Positions 1 to 11,553 of a stretch of DNA of 64,000 bases are shown in pieces. Source of the stretch: Cymbomonas tetramitiformis (Eukaryota > Chlorophyta > Pyramimonadophyceae > Pyramimonadales > Pyramimonadaceae); the NCBI GenBank assembly GCA_001247695.2, contig LGRX02027094.1, positions 1 through 64,000 on the forward strand, given 5' to 3'. The stretch's first letter is position 1. Every line of letters starts with the position of its first letter. Both the position numbers and the translations under genes were made by a program. Below the pieces are notes generated by a model, which was not told the origin of the DNA, did not search any database, and was given only the letters and a program-made list of their open reading frames with translations.

Positions 1-267
1 GAGCCCGCACGTGTCCCCTCTGGGGTCGAATAAACGCGCGAGGCCCTTTAATTTGTCATCGGGTATTGCTTGCGACGCGCACGATTGCATATCGCAAAGA
101 GCCGTGTCGCAGCGAAGCAGCTCCTGCGCCAGACCCGTTTTGTCTACCGACGAAGGCAGCTCGACTTGTAATTCGGCTAGTGCGCGCATGCCGCACGCGT
201 CGCCGGCAACGCTATGCAAACCAATACCGCTCGTAACGGCCCCGCGAACGGCGGCAGCGAACTGCAT
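1..267 (-). CDS. partial hypothetical protein running off the left edge
   Basis: An open frame begins with ATG at 267 on the minus strand and runs 89 codons without a stop to the window edge. It is partial at its 3' end. No family is recognised. The visible part is mixed alpha-helix-like sequence with scattered cysteines. A TATA-like GTATTTATAC (282-291 read on the minus strand) lies just upstream, and the same near-palindromic site faces the divergent gene at 489. It is real mainly on grounds of start codon, upstream TATA and uninterrupted length; a neighbouring sequence would settle it. Confidence 0.5.
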   Translation of the reverse strand, partial: MQFAAAVRGAVTSGIGLHSVAGDACGMRALAELQVELPSSVDKTGLAQELLRCDTALCDMQSCASQAIPDDKLKGLARLFDPRGDTCGL

Positions 268-488
268 GGAGCGTGAGTTGCGAGGTATAAATACTGGGCG
301 CCACTCTCACCGGAGCGGTTTTTAATCACACGCACACGCGCGCGTTTGTGTGTGTATACAACTATGTTCATATATATATACACACACGTGCAAGCATAAA
401 AATTACGCGTACGCGCAATCCAGATTGACCGCACGTGTCGCACGACGCGTTCGAGGCGACTCGCGCGATCAGCGCAACCGTACTTGGA
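268..488. promoter_or_regulatory. divergent promoter region
   Basis: This spacer separates divergent genes. It carries a TATA-like GTATAAATAC at 282-291 and a TA-rich tract around 368-382, with GT/CA-rich sequence between them. The TA tract lies about 110 bp before the ATG at 489. Confidence 0.45.
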
Positions 489-3400
489 ATGTCGGCAAAA
501 TGGGCGATGTGCGCGCTGCTCGTTCAGCAAAGCGTGTTGATCGTGGCCACAAGAATGAACGCGGGCAGCACGAATATGCGTGTGGAGTTGCCGATACTCT
601 ACGACAAAACCAGGTTTGGCGCCGTGCAAAATGCGGTGGGCGGGGCCATCAGTGGTGCGCTGCGAGTCAAGGCACGCGACGTGGAAGTCGTGGCAGCGCG
701 TACTCCCAGCGACTCGCTCGTGGGAAAAACTCACGTCGACGTGTTTGTCACGGCAAGTACCAAACCGAAATGGGTAAAACGACTGATGCGCGACCCTTCG
801 GTCGTGGATGCGGCCTTAGAAAACCTGGAGGTTATGCGCTCCGACGGCGTCGTGGTCATCGAGGATTTGCCGGCCGATGTGGCAGCGATCAAACCGGACG
901 ACCGGCGTGAACTGGTCGAAAACGGCGGTGATCGTCGCGTGATGACGGAAACGGTCAGCATGGGTTCCACCGATTGGGGGGTCATCACCGAAGCGCAGTG
1001 TCAAGCGTTTGCGATTAGCCAGAACCTTACGTATCAGATAATCGAGGACGTCACCGTAAGCAACGGGTGCCTCGGTGGACAGGACACCTCATCTACGTTG
1101 GGGGTCGCGTTCAACACCGCCGACCACGGTGAAGGTCTTGCGTGCGACGCGTCGCAGTACGGCGGCTGCGTCTGCTACAAATTTAACGATAATACCCTTT
1201 CGTTTCCAGTCGATTTTGCGAACACGCTAAACGCCGACGAGCATTGCGCTCAATTGGGTGATATGGTTTCCGATCCTATAACGCTCTCCGTGTCCGGGTG
1301 CGACTACGTCACAGTAACATACGGCACCTGCGCGGACGCAGACGGTTACGAACCGTTCGTAATCGCCGGGCTGTGCAATGAACTTGGCGTGGACGTCGAT
1401 AGTACGTATCAGGGTATATACGATCCCCTAGCTCAGACCGGTTGCGGGTATGCGCTATACAATGATATCACGCAATTTAACACGTACGCGGACCCCAGTG
1501 GTATTTGCACAAATCAGAGAAGGTGCCACTGCGTGTCGGACACGTGCGCTTTCAACGTTGTCACGGCATCACCTACGGGATCACCTACCCCATCACCTAC
1601 AACGCCAACGATATCGAATGGGTGCGAGGTGCATTCAGTATTTTCAGGCACTTGCTCCAGCAACTCGTTACAATCCGTGACCGATACGTCGATGTGTAGC
1701 GAAATGACCGCGCTGTTCGGCGGGAGCTATGTGGATAGCGCACCGTCGGGTTTTGATGGTACGTTGTACGCATCAGGGTGCATAATGGCCATACTCCCCC
1801 CTCCAACCACTTACGTTAACGCGCTCGGCGACGGGGATTGTCAAAACGGAGTGGGATTGTGTATATGCACCGATTTGGCCTGCCTCGTAGGATCTGCGAC
1901 CGTCGATGCGCCTATAGCTGCATCCACAAACGCGCCGACCAGCGCCGACACGGGATCCGGTGGTGATGAAGACGCGTGCACGACGCACACCGTCACCACC
2001 GACGACTGTGCCAAGTTCGGGTACACCACGGTGGAGGACGGCACCACCTGCGGCGCGTTGGCCGCGGACGCGGGGTACGCGTACTGGACGGCGCCGCCGA
2101 CCGGCGTGCCGCCCACGATGCTGCCCGCTGGCTGCGTGTACGACGCAACGGAGCCTGATGCCGTAGCCACGTATCTGGCGACGGGCACGGCCACGTGCAG
2201 CGCCACGAGGAGCTGCCTCTGCCAATCGTGCCCGGTCGGTAGCACCGACGATACCAGCACAGACACCGGCACGGACACCGGCACAGACACCGGCTCTGGT
2301 ACGGACACGGGATCCGCCGACGACGAGATTGTTTGCACGACGCACACCGTCACCACCGACGACTGCGCCAAGTTCGGGTACACCACGGTCGTGGACGGCA
2401 CCACCTGCGGCGCGATGGCCGCGGACGCGGGGTACCCGTACTGGACCGCGCCGCCCGACGTGCCCGGCACGATGCTGCCCGCTGGCTGCGTGTACGACGC
2501 GACGGAGCCTGATGCCGTAGCCACGTACCTGGCGACGGGCACGGCCACGTGCAGCGCCAGCAGGAGCTGCCTCTGCCAATCGTGCCCGGTCGGTAGCACC
2601 GACACGAGCACCGACGATACCGGTACGGACACCAGCACCGACACCGGCACTGGCACGGACACGGGATCTGGTGGTGGCGACACCGCCGACGACGAGGACG
2701 TGTGCACGACGCACACCGTCACCACTGACGACTGCGCCAAGTTCGGGTACACCACGGTGGCGGACGGCACCACCTGCGGCGCGTTGGCCGCGGACGCGGG
2801 GTACGCGTACTGGACGGCGCCGCCGACCGGCGTGCCGCCCACGATGCTGCCCGCTGGCTGCGTGTACGACGCGACGGGGACAACCGGAGCCGCGTACCTG
2901 GCGACGGGCACGGCCACGTGCAGCGCCAGCAGGAGCTGCCTCTGCCAATCCTGCTCGGCCGGTAGCACCGACACGAGCACCGACGATACCAGCACGGACA
3001 CCAGCACGGACACCAGCACCGACACCGGCACTGGTACGGACACGGGTTCCGTCGACGACGAGGACGTGTGCACGACGCACACCGTCACCACCGACGACTG
3101 CGCCAAGTTCGGGTACACCACGGTGGCGGACGGCACCACCTGCGGCGCGTTGGCCGCGGACGCGGGGTACGCGTACTGGACGGCGCCGCCGACCGGCGTG
3201 CCGCCCACGATGCTGCCCGCTGGCTGCGTGTACGACGCGACGGGGACACCCGGAGCCGCGTACCTGGCGACGGGCACGGCCACGTGCAGCGCCAGCAGGA
3301 GCTGCCTCTGCCAATCGTGCTCGACCGGCAGCACCGACACGAGCACCGACGATACCGGTACGGACACCAGCACCGACACCGGCACTGGCACGGACACGGG

Positions 3401-4834
3401 TTCCGGTGGTGACGAGGACGTGTGCACGACGCACACCGTCACCACCGACGACTGCGCCAAGTTCGGGTACACCACGGTCGAGGACGGCACCACCTGCGGC
3501 GCGTTGGCCGCGGGCGCGGGGTACGCGTACTGGACGGCGCCGCCGACCGGCGTGTCGTCCGCGATGCTGCCCGCTGGCTGCGTGTACGACGCGACGGGGA
3601 CAAGCGGAGCCGCGTACCTGGCGACGGGCACGGCAACGTGCAGCGCCAGCAGGAGCTGCCTCTGCCAATCGTGCTCGACCGGCAGCACCGACACGAGCAC
3701 CGACGATACCGGTACGGACACCAGCACCGACACCAGCACCGACACTGGTACGGACACGGGAACCGCCGACGACGAGGACGCGTGCACGACGCACACCGTC
3801 ACCACCGACGACTGCGCCAAGTTCGGGTACACCACGGTCGTGGACGGCACCACCTGCGGCGCGTTGGCCGCGGACGCGGGGTACGCGTACTGGACGGCGC
3901 CGCCGACCGGCGTGCCGCCCACGATGCTGCCCGCTGGCTGCGTGTACGACGCGACGGGGACAAGCGGAGCCGCGTACCTGGCGACGGGCACGGCCACGTG
4001 CAGCGCCAGCAGGAGCTGCCTCTGCCAATCGTGCTCGACCGGTAGCACCGACACGAGCACCGACGATACCAGCACGGACACCAGCACCGACACCGGCACT
4101 GGCACGGACACGGGTCTGGTGGTGACGCCGACGACGAGGACGTGTGCACGACGCACACCGTCACCACCGACGACTGCGCCAAGTTCGGGTACACCACGGT
4201 GGCGGACGGCACCACCTGCGGCGCGTTGGCCGCGGACGCGGGGTACGCGTACTGGACGGCGCCGCCGACCGGCGTGCCGCCCACGATGCTGCCCGCTGGC
4301 TGCGTGTACGACGCGACGGGGACCAGCGGAGCCGCGTACCTGGCGACGGGCACGGCCACGTGCAGCGCCAGCAGGAGCTGCCTCTGCCAATCGTGCTCGA
4401 CCGGCAGCACCGACACCGGCACTAGCGACGATGCGTTACCCACCGCTTGTGACCTGACCCAAACCTTCACGGAACCGTGCAAATTATCGTCGGTGTACGC
4501 TTACGAGGCAGATACGGGTATGCTAACGTTCGACGACGGTGGCGCCGTGTACGCCTATATCGTATCCGGCACGGGCGCTATGTACGACGACAACGCAGCG
4601 CCATCCGTCATTAAGCAAATAATCGGCATCGATAGCACACAACGAACGCGAGTCATAATCAAAAACGGCACAAATCATACGTTTACCACCGGATTGTCCT
4701 ACGTCTACCGCATTCTCACCGTCTTGGACGACGACACGTACCCATTCGAAGGTGCGCCGATTCACAAGCGCGTGCGTCCCCCGTTTGCGGTTGCGTTGTT
4801 ACCCGTTGTCGTAGCGCGGATGCGTATCGTCTGA
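489..4834 (+). CDS. secreted cysteine-rich repeat protein, frame broken near 4113
   Basis: The ATG at 489 opens a hydrophobic N-terminus typical of a signal peptide. A cysteine-bearing N-terminal region follows (residues about 150-470). Then come seven near-identical modules of about 90 residues, each with CTTHTVTTDDC at its start and CLCQSC at its end, joined by Asp/Thr/Ser/Gly linkers such as TDTGTDTG. A short C-terminal domain ends at 4834. Module starts are 1977, 2334, 2703, 3069, 3423, 3783 and 4145; the first five spacings are multiples of three, the last is 362. Compared with sibling linkers, GGATCTGGT has become GGTCTGGT at about 4111-4119, a one-base loss. The frame from 489 therefore ends at 4457, while module seven and the C-terminus are read in the -1 frame to 4834. 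It is probably a virion-surface or secreted adhesin; no function is proven. Confidence 0.75.
1977..4410 (+). repeat. seven tandem ~360-bp coding repeats
   Basis: Seven direct repeats encode cysteine-rich modules separated by variable TDTG/TDTS linkers. The modules are nearly identical at nucleotide level, which implies recent amplification or gene conversion. The linkers vary in length by multiples of three except before the last module. Confidence 0.9.
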
Positions 4835-6130
4835 ATGCGCGTGCCCGCGGGCGATGGACGGATCCTCAAACACCACCTCGCGTAGCACGCAGCGGTTACG
4901 CTTATTTAACGCCTCGGAGACGCCGAACGTCCAAACGGTGGTCAGCGCGTTTTTCAACGCGTCGCGATAACGACGTCGACATCCGTCGTTTAATTCCCAC
5001 CCGACCGACGCCATCGAGCTGCTGCGCGTGTAAAGCTGCAACCCGAAGGCAAAAAGAATATCCTCATGCACTTTTTTTAGAAGCTGCACCATGTCGGTAC
5101 GACCCGTCGCCATCGGTGGCACCGCAAGCTCCGTGTCCAGAGGTAGCGGTAAAAGGGCTGGAGCACGCTGAACCATGCGCAGCGGGTCCTGCGTCAGCTG
5201 GCAGCACGGGTGTAGCGTGTTGGTGAAGGTGCTGTCCCCGCCGTTCGACTGTGCGATGCTGGAATTTTCAACATTTTGCTGATGATGAAGACTAGCCGCG
5301 ATTTGATTTCGCGCTTGCATGTTGTCCATTGCTGAAATCGCGCGTCTGTCACTGTTCAAGGTGATCAAATTGCGCTCGTCGAAGGCGTTGTCCGTACGGC
5401 TGCGTGTGAAAATCACTGGCTGCGCGCGTGTGCGATCCGATATCATGCTGCTGTGCACGACGCTCTGCTCGAAACATACGGTCGCGTAGACACCGGCCAC
5501 GTCGCTGCGCAGGCGCCCCGTGTTTGTGCACGGACGATCCTTTATCGTACTGAACGTAACGGTCGTAGAGTTTTGTGTGCTGGCTTGTGTTTGTGTAAAC
5601 GGCGTGCGCAACGAGTCGTGCGTGTTTTTTTGTACTGTGATCGCATCGCGCGATCCCTCGCCACCAACACGCAACGCGTACTGCTCGTCGGCTTTAAGCG
5701 CGTACACACGCATCAACGGTGGGCGCGTGCTGACGTCGTCAACACGATCCCGAAAATCGGCGGAGTCACGCAAAACTCGCGGCACCACCGTGTAAACGCA
5801 AAACCCCATCACGATTAGGTTTTCGATGAAGTGCGTGCAGAACACTCCTATGTCCTGCGTGAGATCTTGCATCGCGTCAGCGTCGAGTAACGAGTCCAGA
5901 GGAGGGTCTGTCAAAAATGTCGGTGTGGACGGTAGAACGGCTGCCAGGATGCTGTTTCTGCACGTGCGCAAGATGGCATGATTGAAGTACAACTTTTCGT
6001 ACGCCAGGATTTCTTCATTGCAGATCGGCCTGAGCGAGTCTGCGCGATCGCGGCGGTGGGTTACGCGCCGAGCGTGGTCGGCGCGCTTGCTTCCACGCCG
6101 ATTGCTTTTGTTTGGCGGTCCTAAGGCCAT
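4799..6130 (-). CDS. hypothetical protein, 443 residues
   Basis: The frame starts at ATG 6130 with a basic N-terminus (residues about 5-35, rich in Arg and Lys), followed by helical segments and one hydrophobic stretch near residue 105-125 (ENLIVMGFCVYTVV). A Gln/Asn/Ser/Thr-rich middle precedes a conserved-looking C-terminal helical region. Its 3' end overlaps the convergent gene ending at 4834 by 36 bp. A TA tract at about 6171-6184 lies 40-55 bp upstream of the start. No family is recognised. A structural role such as a capsid or portal-like protein was considered but no decisive motif supports it. Confidence 0.7.
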   Translation of the reverse strand: MALGPPNKSNRRGSKRADHARRVTHRRDRADSLRPICNEEILAYEKLYFNHAILRTCRNSILAAVLPSTPTFLTDPPLDSLLDADAMQDLTQDIGVFCTHFIENLIVMGFCVYTVVPRVLRDSADFRDRVDDVSTRPPLMRVYALKADEQYALRVGGEGSRDAITVQKNTHDSLRTPFTQTQASTQNSTTVTFSTIKDRPCTNTGRLRSDVAGVYATVCFEQSVVHSSMISDRTRAQPVIFTRSRTDNAFDERNLITLNSDRRAISAMDNMQARNQIAASLHHQQNVENSSIAQSNGGDSTFTNTLHPCCQLTQDPLRMVQRAPALLPLPLDTELAVPPMATGRTDMVQLLKKVHEDILFAFGLQLYTRSSSMASVGWELNDGCRRRYRDALKNALTTVWTFGVSEALNKRNRCVLREVVFEDPSIARGHAHSDDTHPRYDNG

Positions 6131-6710
6131 TATAACACTAGCGCGCACGACCTTGTGTGGCGGTCCGTGGTTATATATATATACGCTCGTTCCGAAACGC
6201 GTCGAGGCGACGAACGGAAGAGGTCACGCACGGGCAGTGCGCGGCAAAACCACCTTAGACATAGCTATTCGCTAACATTGCGTCCGGCCCAGAGTAGGGC
6301 CGGGGAAATTAATTTACTCATACGCCCAACGGGCGTGGTTTTTTTTTCATTTCCGCTAACATTGTACTCGAGTACGCACAAATCAAAACGCATAACGATA
6401 TGGTGCTTAAATACGTAACACTGTATCGACTACGACCATAATACGCACACAACAGTGCACCTACGCCGACGCTGTGGGCGTAACTAGCTTGTGTTTACGT
6501 TTGATGCTGTAGGTTCTAATCCACAAACCTGGCGGCGGCAGCTCGTCACCGCTGCGTCCACACGTCGAAATTGACGCATTAGGTACATGGATTTTGCGCG
6601 TGGCCACAATTGTTTCGATTCAGGGTCAGGCTAAGGTTTGCTTAATTGTCATCGGTAAAGTCGAGGCCGCGTGCACGACGCGTCGATGTACCGGACCGGT
6701 CCGGCGCGCC
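6131..6710. other. 580-bp intergenic region with two hairpins
   Basis: No convincing coding frame is present. Two perfect inverted repeats sit close together: a 7-bp stem at 6284-6290/6297-6303 (CCGGCCC, 6-nt loop) and a 6-bp stem at 6322-6327/6331-6336 (ACGCCC, 3-nt loop) followed by nine T at 6339-6347. The decamer GCTAACATTG occurs on each side, at 6271-6280 and 6355-6364. The TA tract near 6171-6184 probably serves the gene starting at 6130. Confidence 0.55.
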
Positions 6711-8195
6711 CTACCGTCTGCGATTAAGCGTTGTCCGACCTGATGGTTGCTGTTGCTGCGAGCTACCATTTAATCCTGTCGTTTCAACATTATTTTTTGC
6801 CTCTTGGGTTTCGTATACCTCTTTTACAACGTTGATTCCGGGTTGCATAAACACGTACAAGACGGTGCACAGCGTGATGATAACGGTTGCCGCCATGATG
6901 GCGTATTTTTTGCCAGCGCCAAACACGTCCAGCGTGTCCAGACAAGTTTTCCAATTCTGGAAACGCCGCTCCTCGTCCGCGAACATGTGGTCGTCGTTTT
7001 TGTGTAGATTCCGGTTTGATGATGTGGTTATTTCGTAATCGACCATAATCTCGCGTAGGGTGTCGAAAGGGAAGCTCCAAACGCCGAAACACACGACATA
7101 TGTCAAGATCGCGGTAATAATCATCAAGATCATCTGCGTGACGCGCAACATGATGACGGTTACCGTCCCGCCCGGCAACTTGTCGTTGCCGCATGCCGCG
7201 GTGATCGCCATTAACGCCATACATACCAGACTGCAGACCATCGCGGCGGTCAACATTCCCACGCCAGCTTCGGTTTGGCGCTGAAACGCGTGGCGCGCGC
7301 CGTCGCAACCTTCGTTGAATTCGTTTTTGAATTCGTATTGGAAAACCAGGGCGGTGCCGACAGCACCCAGGTAACCGAACATCATAACAAAAAATGTAAT
7401 TCCCAGCGCGATATGCATTCTGGTTATGCTGTTTGCGCTGGTGATTATACGTTCTCTTATGAAATTCAAGGATTCTAATTCATGAGACAACAACGCGGCA
7501 ACTTTGTGCGGTGTGCTGCCAAAATATAGCAACATCTGCATCACGACCGTAAAGCAGCACGCCGCCAGCGCGATCGCCGACGTGGCTTGGTAGCCGCCGC
7601 TTATATGTTTGTGCACCTTGTCGAAGCACTTGACCCAGTGATCGTTGATGCCCTCGGTGTAATCGTATATGTCGTCCGCGAGCTGGTCCAGGGATGCTTT
7701 TGGATACATGTACGACGACGCAAACGCGACAGCGGGCCAAACAATCATACACGTGACAAGAAGGGCGTAAAGCAGGTGAAGCAACGAAAATTTGTTCTGC
7801 TCTTTCGTGGCCAACTTAAGAAATGATGACCGTGCATCGCCCTCATCAATAGCTGCCGCCTGCTCAAAGTCGCCATTCGAAGGATATAGGAATATGTATT
7901 TCAAAAACTCGTCACCCTGTTTGTGGCGCACGATTGCGACAATGAGGAATGTGCATTGCACAAACCCGGCGATGCAGGCGACGGTCAAAAGACCGACTCC
8001 TTGACTGTGCAGCGCGTCGATGTCCTGGTGCTGTCGGTCTTTGCAATCGACTTCATGCACGAACATGCTGCCCATGGCGATGTCGTAAAGGGTGCATGCC
8101 AGCGCCACAACAATCGTTAGGAGGGCGAAAAAGAAGGTGAAGTTATTTTTGATTAAGGCCAATGCTTCTGCAGTAACATTGTTCGACTGCGCCAT
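6711..8195 (-). CDS. multipass membrane protein, 494 residues
   Basis: The frame starts at ATG 8195 and contains about nine to eleven strongly hydrophobic segments, beginning with FFFALLTIVVALACTLYDIA near residue 18. Soluble loops hold several cysteines and acidic stretches. The C-terminus is Gln-rich and basic (about the last 25 residues). No transporter or receptor signature is recognised. A TATA-like sequence lies on the minus strand at about 8247-8238, roughly 45 bp upstream. It shares a divergent promoter region with the gene starting at 8340. A virion-membrane or host-membrane protein is the plain inference. Confidence 0.8.
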   Translation of the reverse strand: MAQSNNVTAEALALIKNNFTFFFALLTIVVALACTLYDIAMGSMFVHEVDCKDRQHQDIDALHSQGVGLLTVACIAGFVQCTFLIVAIVRHKQGDEFLKYIFLYPSNGDFEQAAAIDEGDARSSFLKLATKEQNKFSLLHLLYALLVTCMIVWPAVAFASSYMYPKASLDQLADDIYDYTEGINDHWVKCFDKVHKHISGGYQATSAIALAACCFTVVMQMLLYFGSTPHKVAALLSHELESLNFIRERIITSANSITRMHIALGITFFVMMFGYLGAVGTALVFQYEFKNEFNEGCDGARHAFQRQTEAGVGMLTAAMVCSLVCMALMAITAACGNDKLPGGTVTVIMLRVTQMILMIITAILTYVVCFGVWSFPFDTLREIMVDYEITTSSNRNLHKNDDHMFADEERRFQNWKTCLDTLDVFGAGKKYAIMAATVIITLCTVLYVFMQPGINVVKEVYETQEAKNNVETTGLNGSSQQQQPSGRTTLNRRR

Positions 8196-8339
8196 ATTAC
8201 CGTCGGAGCTAAAGGCTTGGGCCGTGACGGCGTGACAGGTATTTATACGTTTGCGATCGGTGAGTTTGTCTTTGTTGGTTTTTTTATTACCCGCCGACGC
8301 GAATGGCTGCGGATTTCGCGCGTGTGGATACGACGCAGG

Positions 8340-10981
8340 ATGGGCCCCCTCGAAAGCGCGACGCGCAGGTACGTCGCCGAGGACGCGACCGTTTGGAACA
8401 CGCTGATCAATCATCGCACCCGCGAGATTGCGCCGATGGTCAAGAGCGTTAACATCGACGGCGACACGGACATAGGCGCCAGCGACGAAATGACCCGCAA
8501 ACGCAAACGCGCGAACGCGGCAGAGGGCGACGCGACGGCGTCCGATACAAAAATCAGCATGACGCCGCCGCTGATCGAGATGCTGCATATAGTGCAGCAG
8601 GCCAATCTGATCCGAACCGGTACGCGCTCCGCGCCGCAGTCCGGGCGAGCGAACGCGCCCACGGTGGACGAGGTCATACATCGCCAGACGTACGCGTTCG
8701 AGTGCCTACTTCTGACGCAGGTGACCACGGTGCGCCTACCGGACGGTTCGCGGGTGTCCAGCAGGCCGTGCTACTTCGGGCGCGGATGCCAGGGCATGGC
8801 GCCCGGTATTCGCGGCCACTCGGAGCACGGCGGGCACGTGCTCCGAGAGTACCTAACACCGCGGGAGTACGACATCTTCGAACGCACGGGGGTGTCGCCG
8901 ACGGAACGCAGACCCTGTCTGCTGTGCATGCGTTCGCAGATTCAGTACGCGCACATGTGCTTGGTGCACAACATGCAAGAGACGCCCAACAGCGCCATCC
9001 TGCTCAACTCGTACATAAATTTGCGCGACGAGGCGGACGGGTACGACGGGCGCTACATGATACCGCGCGAAGATACGCCGAACTTTCAGGGCCTGGCCGG
9101 ATCCGTGTGCGTGAGCGAGAAACACCTGCTTCGATGGTACAAAAACACCGCCGGCGTGCACGTAATCGACCAGAGCGCCATCAAGTACGACGGACCGGAC
9201 GGCGCGTGGGTGGCCGACGCGACGGACCAACCTTTTTAACAAAGGATGACATCCTTACGCGCGAATTCGTAAACGAAGCACGCGCGGTGTCGTCCGCACA
9301 GCGCGCGGTCGCGCTATCCCCGGACGAGTCCGGCGCGCCCGCGTGGATAACCCACTGTCATTTCATAGCGGACAACCCAGCCGAATCCTCGGTGTTCGAG
9401 ACCATGACCCGGTACACGGCGGCCGTGCTCGACGGATGCCTGTTCGAGAGCGTGGCCAAGCGCACCACGAAAATGCTCATGCCGACGTTGTTCTCCATGT
9501 GCATGCCGCGTGCGGCCCACATAAGATCCACCTCCCACGTGGTGTGTCGGCACCTGCTGACCGTGCCGCCCGAGCAGGCCGATCGCCAGAGGTGCGTGCG
9601 ATTTTTGCAGGACGTGCTGCTCTGCGGTATGCGCGGCGGCTACAGCGAGGCGCGCGTAAAGGCCGCGACAGGCCATCCGTTGCTGTCGCCGAGCGACGCC
9701 GCCCAACGCGCCAACCAACGCGCCGGCCTGGCATGCGCCGTCGAAAAATGCCTCGAAAAAGGTACCGACGATCTCACGCTCGTGTACTGTTTGCGCGAGT
9801 ACATCGTGCACGTCGTCCGCGACAACCCCGGCCTGAACACGTTTATGCACGCGCACGTCAACGGATGGTCGATCTTTCAGTGCGCCACCATGCGCACGAT
9901 GGACGTGGCGCGCAAGCGTGCGCACGGAGCGATCGCGAACGACGCCGGCGACGACGCTAAGGGCGCGTTCAAAGCGATGTGCAGAGCGGCGACCAAGGAG
10001 TTGCGCAGCATGAATCGGTACTCGGTCAGGCTACCCAACGTCTGCGACGTCGACGTCAGCAACTTGTTCACCCCACGCGCGTTGCGCATAACCCTGTGCA
10101 GCGACAAACGCGCGCGAACTTACATGTGCGACGCTTCTCTCTACACGGACCACCCCGCAGCGGCGCGGGCCATGTCGCGTATGCACGCCACCACGAGGCC
10201 CTTTCTCATACGTCTGCCGCGCGCGTACCACGATATATACGACGACAGCGTCGCCAGGGCGTCCAGGTTCATATGCCAGCACGCGTACGATGCGTGCGCC
10301 GAGATGATCAGCCTCGTCTACTACTGCGAAGTGTGCCGCGACGTAAAAAACCTTACGGGTAAACATTACGGCATGGACAAGGCGGTCACCAGCCAGGGCG
10401 ACGCAGCGCGACACTGCGCGAGCAAGCGGCACGTCGCGTGCAAACATCTTCAACTCACGCACGCGCGGCTGCACGATCGCGGTCATTCGCGATCGTACGC
10501 GCTCGTGTACGGCCAGTCCGTTTATATGCTCACCGCGTGTTGCGCCAAACTGGTGCGCGATGATTGGACCAAGATCGCCGCGCTCCACGCCGATTCGGAT
10601 CCTTCGCAAATGACGCGCTGTTGCACGTGCGAAGCGTCGAACGGGCTTGATGGCCACGCGCGCGGGTCGCCAAAGAAGCAAGCTTCAAAGGCGCCCGTGG
10701 CGCCCGACGCTGTCAGCTGCGCGCACTGTGGTTGCGTGCAAAAAGTACGAACGAACCGCTTCTACGGCATGTACCTCGCCGCCCCCGGCAGCACGGAACC
10801 GAGACTGCTTCATTTTTGCTCGCAGCATCGTCGCGGTTGGATGCGCGCCGCCAACGCCTCCATAAGTAACGCTGTGTGCATGACAACGGAGGATTTGCTC
10901 TCGTACATAAACATGACATCGACGCGCAACACCCGCACCGCGCCGATGGAAGCGCGCAAACGGCTACGCTCGTCCGTGTGA
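8340..10981 (+). CDS. large hypothetical protein with -1 frame break at 9233-9237
   Basis: ATG 8340 opens 299 codons ending in TAA at 9237-9239. The -1 frame then continues without an ATG for 160 bp, but with clearly coding composition, to 10981. Read together, the two halves give about 880 residues. The first half has a cysteine pair pattern (CLLCMR) and a His/Gly-rich stretch. The second half has a cysteine-rich C-terminal third with CC-x-C, C-x2-C and C-x3-HRR patterns that suggest metal binding. The break falls at a run of five T just before the stop: either a one-base sequence deletion, slippage on TTT, or a real mutation. No family is recognised. Its position between a membrane gene and a small gene gives no further clue. 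Confidence 0.7.
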
Positions 10982-11080
10982 AACGCTCGCCGGTTAACGG
11001 TTGATAGTGAAACGTATTTTCTGTAATATATATATATATGCACACGCGTCATAATTTTATATGCAAGGATTGCGGTATAC

Positions 11081-11473
11081 ATGCAAAGAGACAAGCAGCT
11101 TTGCGCAGAGCTTCACGCGCAAGGACACGTATCTTTAGCAGAGCTCGTCGCGCGTCGACTGGGCATTTCCGACGGTCAAATCGACAACGCGCGACAAACG
11201 GTAGCATCGGTTAATAACCCGCCCGACCCATCGGTCACGCCGACGAGCGACGCGGTTTCGAGCGGCGTTATCTTGCAGCCGCCTGCGCCAACACCGCCGG
11301 CAGCAGCGGAACCGGTCGAACTTTGCGAGGTCGGCGAAGTGATACCAGCAGTGGACACACAAAGCGACACCGCGCGCCGCACGCAACAGGCGTGCGGAAA
11401 AATCGGCGCACCTTTGTGGGCGCGGCATTTTGACGACGCCGTCGTGTCGTACCTTTTTCCGACGGGTTTCTAG
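11081..11473 (+). CDS. small hypothetical protein, 130 residues
   Basis: ATG 11081 starts a helical N-terminus (about 45 residues) resembling a helix-turn-helix in spacing, followed by a Pro/Ala/Ser-rich linker and a short C-terminal part ending in SYLFPTGF. A TA tract at about 11026-11038 lies 45-55 bp upstream. No family is recognised. Confidence 0.65.
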   Translation: MQRDKQLCAELHAQGHVSLAELVARRLGISDGQIDNARQTVASVNNPPDPSVTPTSDAVSSGVILQPPAPTPPAAAEPVELCEVGEVIPAVDTQSDTARRTQQACGKIGAPLWARHFDDAVVSYLFPTGF

Positions 11474-11553
11474 CAAATAATCACTCGCCGAAACAGCTAC
11501 CGACGTATGGTAACTAGCAGCCAACGGTTTAATCCACAACGTTTAGGGTCAGC

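Noticed and set aside
1841..4390. Long minus-strand frames (up to 849 codons) opposite the seven-repeat gene
   Set aside because: They are by-products of GC-rich repeated codons; the plus-strand reading has signal peptide, regular cysteines and domain structure.
4799..6130. Portal-like capsid protein assignment
   Set aside because: Only a general helical pattern recalls portals; no diagnostic motif or neighbouring terminase or capsid gene.
6322..6347. Rho-independent-like terminator (hairpin plus T9)
   Set aside because: Neighbouring genes lie on the other strand, and this is a eukaryotic-type transcription system; kept only as an unexplained structure.
6505..6530. tRNA-like B-box GGTTCTAATCC
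   Set aside because: The flanking bases do not form a T-arm stem and no acceptor stem or A-box fits.
9210..9244. 35-nt intron to explain the frame switch (GTGGCC donor, AAAG acceptor)
   Set aside because: Too short for any other intron here, no branch site, and the removed sequence looks coding.
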